Shown here: positions 30,466 to 35,928 of the stretch, piece by piece
Layout: each line of letters opens with the position of its first letter
Position numbering within the stretch: the stretch's first letter is position 1
From: Chloroflexota bacterium
GTDB taxonomy: Bacteria > Chloroflexota > Anaerolineae > JAAEKA01
DNA length: 35,928 bases
Assembly: GCA_034717495.1 (NCBI GenBank)
Contig: JAYELL010000019.1
Span: 1-35,928 of the forward strand
Reading direction: 5' to 3'
Program-made: the position numbers and the translations under genes
Notes under the pieces: model-generated
The model's input: only the letters and a program-made list of their open reading frames with translations
The model's database searches: none
Told to the model about the DNA's origin: nothing

Positions 30466-31479
30466 TCAGGAAAAATCTGCCACAGGCACCGGCGCGCCGA
30501 TTTCGGCGGAGTGTTCGGCGGCCAGACAGGCTTGAACTGCGGCCAGCGATTCTTCGGGTGTGATAACGACAGGCGGCGTGCCATCGACGATGCAATTCAG
30601 GAAATAGCCCAGTTCTTCGGCCAGCGCGCCGCCGCGCACGCCGGGCCGGATTTCGGGCCAATAGGTGGGGTCAGGCGTATAGGAGCCATCCAGCCCCACA
30701 ACTTGCAGGCTGGGGTAGGTCTCCTGCAGATAGACGCCGCCCTCTGTGCCGATGATCTCCATGCGTTCGTCTGGGAAATAGCCCTTGTGATCAGGCATGC
30801 ACCACACGTTTTCGCACACCCCAATCGCGCCCGAATCGAAGCGATACATCGTCCAGCCAATATCGGGATACCTGTGGCCATTCACATTGAGCGTCTGCGC
30901 ATAGGCGGTTTCGATGCTGGCTCCGGTGTACCAAAGCATGATGTCGGTGTCGTGCACGCCATCGCCGATGATGGGGCCGATCTTGGGCAGCACCGCCGCG
31001 CCAATGGAGACAGGCACATTTCGCCGGGCATAGATTGAGACGATTTTGCCGATCTTGCCCGCCTCGATCTCACGCTTGACAGCAGCGTAGCGAGGGTTGA
31101 AGCGCACAATGTGGCCGACCATGAAGAACTTGTCGGAGGCATTGGCGGCATCGACGATGGCGCGGCAATCGACCAGAGTGGACGCCATCGGTTTCTCCAG
31201 AAAGACATGCTTGCCGGCCCGGAGAGCAGCCAGCGTGGGCCCGGTATGCTGGTCCCACATGGTGGTGATGCTGACCGCCTCCAGTTCGGGGTCTTCCAGC
31301 ATTTCATTGTAATCGGTGTAGAGATTGGTGACGCCGAATTTCTCGCCCAGTTGCTCCAGGCGGGATTCGGTGCGTGTACACAGCGAATGCAACTCCACGT
31401 TGGGCAACGAGGCCAGGGCTTCACCGTGGAATTCTCCGAACCAGCCCAGACCGATGATGCCATATTTGACTTTGTTCAT
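30466..31479 (-). CDS. Gfo/Idh/MocA-family NAD(P)-dependent oxidoreductase
   Basis: Sugar or cyclitol dehydrogenase, 337 residues. The N-terminal Rossmann domain has YGIIGLGWFGEFHG (GxGxxG), and the catalytic Lys lies in HVFLEKPMAST (EKP motif). The C-terminal substrate domain includes IIGDGVHDTDIMLWYTG, with an Asp and His typical of these enzymes. AGGAGG stands 9 bases before the ATG. Substrate unknown; family members oxidise inositols, scyllo-inosose, galactose, N-acetyl sugars and sulfo-sugars, among others. A 350-bp repeat-containing gap separates it from the NagB-like gene. Confidence 0.94.
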   Translation of the reverse strand: MNKVKYGIIGLGWFGEFHGEALASLPNVELHSLCTRTESRLEQLGEKFGVTNLYTDYNEMLEDPELEAVSITTMWDQHTGPTLAALRAGKHVFLEKPMASTLVDCRAIVDAANASDKFFMVGHIVRFNPRYAAVKREIEAGKIGKIVSIYARRNVPVSIGAAVLPKIGPIIGDGVHDTDIMLWYTGASIETAYAQTLNVNGHRYPDIGWTMYRFDSGAIGVCENVWCMPDHKGYFPDERMEIIGTEGGVYLQETYPSLQVVGLDGSYTPDPTYWPEIRPGVRGGALAEELGYFLNCIVDGTPPVVITPEESLAAVQACLAAEHSAEIGAPVPVADFS

Positions 31480-31621
31480 GCTGCAACACCTCCTTACTTA
31501 GTGGCTGTCTAAAGATAACTTCCCGTTTGTGTCATTGCAAGTAACCAAAAGGCGCTCCACACCTCTGCATGATGCGCGGAAACAACTTACCATAAAACTG
31601 TTTCGTTAGCAGGCCGATAGG

Positions 31622-31662
31622 CCGAAGCAATCTCCAACAAGCAAACTCGGGAATTGCTTCGG
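31622..31662. repeat. Inverted repeat CCGAAGCAAT / ATTGCTTCGG (MITE-like)
   Basis: Perfect 10-bp arms at 31622-31631 and 31653-31662 with a 21-base loop. The words (GTCATTGCAAG at about 31532, CCGAAGCAATCTCC, GAATTGCTTCGGGGCTGC) match the general form of the small dispersed 'GTCATTGCGAG...GAAGCAATC' elements of many bacterial genomes. Confidence 0.65.
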
Positions 31663-31714
31663 GGCTGCACCCGCTGCTTAGAAACTTGCGATTTTCGGAC
31701 CAACCGTGTGTCGT

Positions 31715-31730
31715 CCCCGCGAAGGCGGGG
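31715..31730. repeat. REP-like hairpin CCCCGC-GAAG-GCGGGG
   Basis: Perfect 6-bp arms around a GAAG loop, flanked by CGT and AACCAG, a common dispersed palindrome type. Related in style to the palindrome at 21906 but not identical. Confidence 0.6.
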
Positions 31731-31903
31731 AACCAGAGCGTGAACTCCTGGGCTCTCGCTAGAACTCACGCTAGAACGACCAATTTTGGCACGCGATATC
31801 GATGGACTCCCGCTTGCCTAGCTCTCGCACCGCTTGCCAGCGTGCTGGTGTGGCGTCCGCCTTCTCTTTTGAAACTCTGTCTGTGGGGGTTTAATTGCGG
31901 CAA

Positions 31904-32248
31904 TCAAACCTCTGCCTTATGCCAATCCTTGCCGACCTTGCTCTCCATATACTCGAACACCGCTCCATCTTTTGAGACGAAGACGACGCGCACATTGTCG
32001 TTGGCCTGGAATGGCCCGAGCAGTACCGGCGAGTCGCCCATGGCCTCCTCCAGGTTGGACACCTGAAACGCCATGTGCGGCAGATCGCGCACCGGACCGG
32101 TCACGGGCGAATCCGGCTCAAAGCGCAGGTATTCCACTTTGTATGGATGGTCGATCGGGTTGGTGACCCACACACGGGTCGCCTCCACCCACATTTCGCC
32201 TGCTTGTTTGTCGTCGGTTGGTATTCCAACATGATCGAAATCCCGCAT
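31904..32248 (-). CDS. VOC (glyoxalase/bleomycin-resistance fold) family protein
   Basis: Small metal-dependent isomerase, epimerase or dioxygenase-fold protein of 114 residues. The ATG of MRDFDHVGIPTDDKQAGE has AAGGAG 6-7 bases upstream; the longer frame translates repeats. Metal ligand candidates follow the family order: His in FDHVGI, His in LPHMAFQV and Glu in FEYMES. One VOC domain is normal for a dimeric enzyme. It lies between the two Gfo/Idh dehydrogenase genes, so an epimerase or ring-cleaving role on a sugar intermediate is plausible but unproven. Confidence 0.87.
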   Translation of the reverse strand: MRDFDHVGIPTDDKQAGEMWVEATRVWVTNPIDHPYKVEYLRFEPDSPVTGPVRDLPHMAFQVSNLEEAMGDSPVLLGPFQANDNVRVVFVSKDGAVFEYMESKVGKDWHKAEV

Positions 32249-32265
32249 ATCAACTCCTTTTTGGA

Positions 32266-32350
32266 CGATTACTGACCGAGGGCCGCCGACCACTGACCGC
32301 TGACCGCCGTCTTCTGGAAGCGGTCTGCCGTCCGTTGTCTGCGGTCTTCT
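32266..32350 (-). repeat. Degenerate CTGACCGC / GTCTGCCGTC-type tandem repeats
   Basis: ACCACTGACCGCTGACCGCC and GTCTGCCGTCCGTTGTCTGC runs fill the gap between the VOC gene and the upstream dehydrogenase. The units are 8-9 bases and imperfect. Another example of locus-specific intergenic micro-arrays. Confidence 0.55.
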
Positions 32351-32378
32351 GAGCATATTGTTACCTGCGCAACTCCAG

Positions 32379-33383
32379 TTACCAAAAGCGGATGACCTCA
32401 CCGGTTTCGATGGATTGGCGGGCGGCGAGCGCTGTTTTCACCGCCAGTCTGCCCTGGGCGCCTGTGCCAAACTGTGGGCGACTGCCTTCCTGCACGCATT
32501 TTGCGAAGTAGGCCACCTCATTCTGATAGCCATCGCCCGCTTCCATTTCCAGCACCCTGGGCGGTTGGCCCGGTTGGTAAACCATCAGGCTATTGATGCC
32601 GTCGGCGCTGGAGTCCACCTGTTCCCCTCCTGCGCGCAGCGTGTATTCCACATTGCCCAGCTCGCAGCGAACAGATAGCGTCATGGTAAAGGGATAGCCG
32701 GCAGGCATGATGGCGTTGCCCTCAGCGAAACACTTGACGCCGCCATAATCGATCATGGTCATGGCCTGATCCCAACCGCCATGCGCGCCCCGCCGGCCCT
32801 GGGCGTAGAGTGTGTCCGGCTCGCCAAACAGCCAGTTCAGCGTGTCCAGATCGTGGATATGCAAGTCGAGTACCTCGCCGCCGCTCAGGCTGGCATCTTT
32901 GAACCATTCGGCCCAGCCGGGCGGTTCACACAGCCGCGAAGCGACCGCCGAAATTGGCGCGCCCAATTCGCCGCTCTGCAACACTTCAGCCAAAGCCACA
33001 TATTCGGGCCAGAAACGCAGGACATGGGCGACCATGAGCAAACGATCCGCTTCGTCAGCGGCTGCGATCATGGCATCACAGTCTTCCACCGTCAGCGCCA
33101 TCGGTTTTTCCACCAACACATCTTTGCCGGCAGCGAAGGCAGCCAGGGTGGCATCCCTGTGCAGATGCGTGGGCAGCGTGATGCTCACTGCTTCGACGCG
33201 CGGATCATCGACCAACGCCATCGAGTCGGTTGTCCATTCACAGCCAAGCTCCTCCGCCAACGCCCTGGCTCTTTCTTCAGAGCGGGAAGAAACGGCGATG
33301 AGATTGACATCCTCCAGCCTGGCGAAAGCGCGGGCGTGCGCTCCGCCCATGAAACCGGCTCCAAGCACTGCTACATTGAGCAC
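32379..33383 (-). CDS. Second Gfo/Idh/MocA-family NAD(P)-dependent oxidoreductase
   Basis: The 334-residue paralogue of the gene at 30466 has Rossmann loop AVLGAGFMGGAHARAF, the EKP motif in DVLVEKPMALTVEDCDAM, and LSGGEVLDLHIHDLDTLNWL (catalytic His/Asp region) in the substrate domain. Overall identity to the other copy appears low outside these motifs, so they probably handle different steps. Two Gfo/Idh genes plus a TIM-barrel isomerase form the usual core of inositol- or keto-sugar catabolic loci. It begins 34 bp after the isomerase gene stop. Confidence 0.94.
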   Translation of the reverse strand: MLNVAVLGAGFMGGAHARAFARLEDVNLIAVSSRSEERARALAEELGCEWTTDSMALVDDPRVEAVSITLPTHLHRDATLAAFAAGKDVLVEKPMALTVEDCDAMIAAADEADRLLMVAHVLRFWPEYVALAEVLQSGELGAPISAVASRLCEPPGWAEWFKDASLSGGEVLDLHIHDLDTLNWLFGEPDTLYAQGRRGAHGGWDQAMTMIDYGGVKCFAEGNAIMPAGYPFTMTLSVRCELGNVEYTLRAGGEQVDSSADGINSLMVYQPGQPPRVLEMEAGDGYQNEVAYFAKCVQEGSRPQFGTGAQGRLAVKTALAARQSIETGEVIRFW

Positions 33384-33417
33384 AGCGGTTCTCCTCGTAT
33401 GATTATGAATGTGGACG

Positions 33418-34221
33418 TCAGGACAGGCCCAAGTTGCTTAGCGTTTCGTAGGAAACCTTCATCGAGCGATCCACTTCGGCAAGAGGTGGAAAGGGCTCGC
33501 CCTGGAATTCGATCTCCACACTGAAGGGACCGGTATAACCTTCCTCCTCCAGGAGGTTGAGAATGCCGGAGAAATCGACAAGTCCCTCGCCCACAGCAGG
33601 AAAGTTCCAAACGCCCTTGCCGCCGGCGCTGTCTTTCAGATGAACATGCACGAGATAGGGCACGGTTGCACTTATATCGTCGACGGCCTGTACATCGGCA
33701 TAAAAAACACAGTTGGCGGTGTCATAATTGATGCCCACGTTGTCGCGGCCGATCTCTTTGATGATGGGGATGGACAATGCTCCCGACGCCATGATGTCAC
33801 CATGCACTTCCAAACCGATTACGACATCTTGTTCGGCAGCATAATCGGCCAGTTCATGGACGTAGCCCATGAAAGCGTCTTTATCCTCGTCTTCGCTGTA
33901 ATGGCCGCCAATAGCCGTATTCATCAGAGAAACGCCGAGCTTCGTGCAGAGGTCGATGGCCTTCTTGCCAACCACCACCCCTTCAGCGGTGGTCAGATCG
34001 GAATGGCCGCTCAGGGCGGAGACCTTCAACCCCAATTGATCGAGTTTGCCTTTGATTTCGGCAATTTGTTCATCGGTGGCATCGATAGGCACGTGCTCTG
34101 TGTAGCCATCGACCGCCGAAAGTTCGACATATTCGAATCCGGCGGCGGCGATGCCCTGCAATGCTTCGTCCAAACCGTAGGTGTGATAGCTGTTGGTATG
34201 GCCAGCCAGAATGTTTTGCAT
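33418..34221 (-). CDS. Sugar phosphate isomerase/epimerase family (xylose isomerase-like TIM barrel)
   Basis: The 267-residue protein starts at MQNILAGHTNSYHTYGLDEA with AAGGAG 9 bases upstream. TIM-barrel signatures of the IolE/IolI/hydroxypyruvate-isomerase group are seen: AAAGFEYVELSAVDGYTEH, MNTAIGGHYSEDEDKDAF, VIGLEVHGDIMAS (metal Glu and His), NVGINYDTANCVFYADV (Asp), PYLVHVHLKDSAGG (His) and FSVEIEFQGE (final Glu). It probably isomerises, epimerises or dehydrates a keto-sugar or inosose. It sits between the ABC binding protein and a Gfo/Idh dehydrogenase, supporting a role right after uptake. Confidence 0.92.
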   Translation of the reverse strand: MQNILAGHTNSYHTYGLDEALQGIAAAGFEYVELSAVDGYTEHVPIDATDEQIAEIKGKLDQLGLKVSALSGHSDLTTAEGVVVGKKAIDLCTKLGVSLMNTAIGGHYSEDEDKDAFMGYVHELADYAAEQDVVIGLEVHGDIMASGALSIPIIKEIGRDNVGINYDTANCVFYADVQAVDDISATVPYLVHVHLKDSAGGKGVWNFPAVGEGLVDFSGILNLLEEEGYTGPFSVEIEFQGEPFPPLAEVDRSMKVSYETLSNLGLS

Positions 34222-34307
34222 ATCCGCTCTCCTTTGCGAGATGTCAATAAGGGCAGCGGGCGGGACGAGGCCGAAAGATCGACTCATCCCGCCCAAGAGA
34301 TAGCAGC

Positions 34308-35534
34308 CTAATCCATAGACCAGGGAACCTTATCGGTTGTAACCGCGGCCCACTCCTCGCTCAGTTCGCAAGCCTCGGCGTCTGCCATAATGCGTTCGAC
34401 ATCGAAGCTGTTGGCAACTTCGATCAAATCGTTATTGACCACCTGTCCCGCCTCATACTGATTCTGAATTTGCTCCAGATCATAGACGGTGTCGATGTAC
34501 TCCTGCCAGTTGTCCATATCATTGTAGCCATAGCCCAGTCCATCTTTGTAACTCTGGAAATACAGATCGGCCAATTCGACCATCGAGTCGAAGGCGAGCT
34601 GCGGTTCCATCTGTTCTTGGACGGCAGGGAACTGGTTGTAGGCAATCTGAGCAGCGCAGCGCGGGTTGCGCCGGGCGAGATCAAAGGCCATCGCATTGGC
34701 TGTGAAGAATCGCTCCCACGTATCACGCATCTCAGGGTCTTCCAGGTCCTCGGCACGGATGGAATAGCCGTTAGACGGATGGTTGGAGAAATCGGTGCCG
34801 ATGAGGTACTTCAGGTCCAGACCTTGCGCTCCCCACTGCGCTTCCAGGCCGCGCCATGCCAGGGCGGCATCAGCCTCACCCAGAGCCGCAGCCTGAGCCC
34901 ATTGGTTACCCGCGTTCAAATAGGTGACCGTGCTGGGATCAACGCCAGCCTCCACCAAGATGGGATCGACGATGACCGACCAGCCTCCCGAGCCGAGGGA
35001 AATGCTTTTTCCCTCGAGATCTTGCACAGTTTCGATGTCACTGTCAGGGGCCATAGCAAAGTTGAAAGTCTGGCCCAGCATCATCTCCCATGGTTGCACC
35101 AGCGGCATGCCGGCGTCGATACTCGCCAACAGCACACCGGGTGAGGGATAACCGATATCTGCTTGACCTTCAGCGACGAGTTTGGTGACCGCAAGCGCCT
35201 CCAGGGGGCCAGGCTGCAACTCAAGATCAATGCCCATCTCGTCGAAATAGCCCATTTCTCTGGCTACCCAAAGGTTGAAGTCGTCCATCACCTCCAGCGT
35301 CCCGCGGGGCGATACCCAGACAACCTTATCAGGTTCGGCTGCTGCTTCAGGCTCTTCAGCGACGGGTTCTTCAGCAACCGGTTCTTCCACGGCAGGTTCT
35401 TCAGCAACTGGTTGTTCAGCAACCGGCGCGGCGGGCGCAGCGGTTTGAGGGACGGCACAGGCTGCCAACAGGCCGCCAAAAGCAAGGATCACGATCAGCA
35501 GGAATAGGTTTCGGGTGACTGCGTGGCTTCTCAT
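34308..35534 (-). CDS. ABC transporter substrate-binding lipoprotein, NMT1/SsuA-like (nitrate/sulfonate/taurine type)
   Basis: Extracellular receptor of an importer. Residues 1-26 are a lipoprotein signal (NLFLLIVILAFGGLLAAC, lipobox LAAC). A repetitive PVAEEP linker (about residues 35-67) follows. The mature domain opens WVSPRGTLEVMDDFNLWVA and continues with EMGYFDEMGIDLELQPGPL, VAEGQADIGYPSPGVLLASI and LEGKSISLGSGGWSVIVDPI, the pattern of NMT1/SsuA proteins, which bind sulfonates, taurine, nitrate, thiamine precursors or aromatic acids rather than CUT1 sugars. GGAG stands 8 bases before the ATG. 408 residues. Permease C terminus is upstream on the same strand. Confidence 0.92.
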   Translation of the reverse strand: MRSHAVTRNLFLLIVILAFGGLLAACAVPQTAAPAAPVAEQPVAEEPAVEEPVAEEPVAEEPEAAAEPDKVVWVSPRGTLEVMDDFNLWVAREMGYFDEMGIDLELQPGPLEALAVTKLVAEGQADIGYPSPGVLLASIDAGMPLVQPWEMMLGQTFNFAMAPDSDIETVQDLEGKSISLGSGGWSVIVDPILVEAGVDPSTVTYLNAGNQWAQAAALGEADAALAWRGLEAQWGAQGLDLKYLIGTDFSNHPSNGYSIRAEDLEDPEMRDTWERFFTANAMAFDLARRNPRCAAQIAYNQFPAVQEQMEPQLAFDSMVELADLYFQSYKDGLGYGYNDMDNWQEYIDTVYDLEQIQNQYEAGQVVNNDLIEVANSFDVERIMADAEACELSEEWAAVTTDKVPWSMD

Positions 35535-35611
35535 GGAGTCTTCTCCTTAAAGAGTGTTTGTGCCTGCCTGGCAGGCTGGTCAAGTAGCGGTAATTCGTCC
35601 TCATTCATCAT
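35531..35611 (-). CDS. Possible 26-residue leader peptide coupled to the binding-protein gene
   Basis: An ATG-ATG start preceded by TGAGGAT opens a 26-codon frame, MMNEDELPLLDQPARQAQTL and onward, whose TGA stop overlaps the binding-protein ATG as ATGA. The frame carries the GCCTGCC/GGCAGGC dyad and, near its end, the AAGGAG ribosome site of the binding protein. Exact stop/start overlap suggests translational coupling, but a frame this short can occur by chance. Confidence 0.3.
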   Translation of the reverse strand: MMNEDELPLLDQPARQAQTLFKEKTP

Positions 35612-35812
35612 TTATCCTCAGATGTATTTGTTGATTTTCACCTCCTTGGTGCATCCAGCACCCTGACTGTTGGAGTCGACCATTTGACACGCGGAGTGAG
35701 CATCCTGTGCGAAACCTCCCGCAGGGGCAGATGCGAACAGGTTCACATCCACACAAGCAGGCCCTCACCCGCCGTAGTGCGCCAGGTCCAGAGGGAGCGT
35801 AGTGTAGACAAT
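35612..35812. other. Intergenic region between ABC permease and binding protein
   Basis: No gene seen. It has GGTGC-ATCCA-GCACC (35648-35662) and, at its right end, the GTAGA-CAA-TCTAC dyad (35803-35815) that overlaps the permease stop codon. Neither is followed by a T-run, so they are not intrinsic terminators. An intercistronic RNA-processing or stabilising role is conceivable. Confidence 0.35.
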
Positions 35813-35928
35813 CTACGCTTCCCAACTGGCCCATTTCTTGCCAACGAAGTAGAACAGCACGTAAAGACTGACGCCGATGACGGCAATGAGTATGATAACG
35901 GCAAAGAAGCTGGCCATGCGGGCCAGAG
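35813..35928 (-). CDS. ABC transporter permease C terminus (SsuC/TauC-like), 5' part outside window
   Basis: The last 37 codons read LARMASFFAVIILIAVIGVS followed by LYVLFYFVGKKWASWEA and a TAG stop. This is a final transmembrane helix and basic tail as in nitrate/sulfonate/taurine ABC permeases, matching the NMT1/SsuA-type binding protein downstream on the same strand. The frame is open to the window edge. Confidence 0.8.
   Translation of the reverse strand, partial: LARMASFFAVIILIAVIGVSLYVLFYFVGKKWASWEA

Larger units (their letters stand above)
31480..31903. other. Intergenic region with several palindromic repeats
   Basis: No gene is supportable in these 424 bases. They contain the Gfo/Idh ribosome site, a CCGAAGCAAT/ATTGCTTCGG inverted repeat (31622-31662), a CCCCGC-GAAG-GCGGGG hairpin (31715-31730), and imperfect repeats of CGCTAGAAC (31756-31776). 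They look like a landing zone for dispersed repeats and split the minus-strand cluster into two transcription blocks. Confidence 0.5.

Overview
The window looks like an accessory carbohydrate-catabolism region of a bacterial chromosome, most plausibly a Chloroflexota (Anaerolineae/Caldilineae-like) organism. This is inferred from moderately GC-rich coding DNA, CUT1 sugar ABC transporters with Pro/Glu/Ala-linker lipoproteins, a MalT/LAL-type ATPase regulator, and intergenic regions full of short degenerate tandem repeats and dispersed palindromes. No rRNA, tRNA, CRISPR or phage genes were seen. The glycyl radical enzyme implies at least facultative anaerobic metabolism.

Layout. (1) 1-1961: 3' part of a GH31 alpha-xylosidase/alpha-glucosidase. 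(2) 2061-6578: a 'graveyard' with a small membrane protein, an IS630 transposase remnant, an orphan 2-oxoacid dehydrogenase E2 with an overlapping P-loop kinase gene, a second transposase remnant, a truncated LAL regulator and a 119-bp copy of the 5' end of the glycyl radical enzyme gene that lies intact about 15.8 kb away. (3) 6612-11550, minus strand: sugar ABC binding protein, two permeases and a sulfatase, divergent from (4) a DeoR repressor at 11900, with consensus-like promoters facing both ways between them. (5) 12849-20450, plus strand: alpha/beta hydrolase, GH78 alpha-L-rhamnosidase, amidohydrolase, ornithine cyclodeaminase/mu-crystallin homologue, NTF2-like protein, RidA and an M19 dipeptidase homologue. 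(6) 20458-21710: a small unknown protein and a LacI/GH127 mosaic pseudogene. (7) 21765-26484, plus strand: a promoter, a long leader with an 8-bp tandem array, a glycyl radical enzyme (GRE), its radical-SAM activase and an FMN split-barrel protein. (8) 26506-35928, minus strand: M20 peptidase, metal-site-degenerate M24 protein, NagB-like isomerase/deaminase, two Gfo/Idh/MocA dehydrogenases, a VOC protein, a sugar-phosphate isomerase/epimerase-like TIM barrel, and an NMT1/SsuA-type ABC binding protein with the tail of its permease.

Working picture (inference). The glycosidases and sulfatase would release sugars from plant- or algal-type glycans (rhamnosyl, xylosyl, sulfated). The CUT1 transporter imports them under DeoR control. 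The dehydrogenase/isomerase sets and the GRE process unusual sugars, amino sugars or organosulfonates. The GRE substrate cannot be assigned from sequence. Its Cys-x-Glu active site is that of the eliminase/dehydratase-type GREs rather than of pyruvate formate-lyase, and together with the SsuA-like transporter, NagB-like and Gfo/Idh genes it makes this the part of the window most likely to hold an undescribed pathway.
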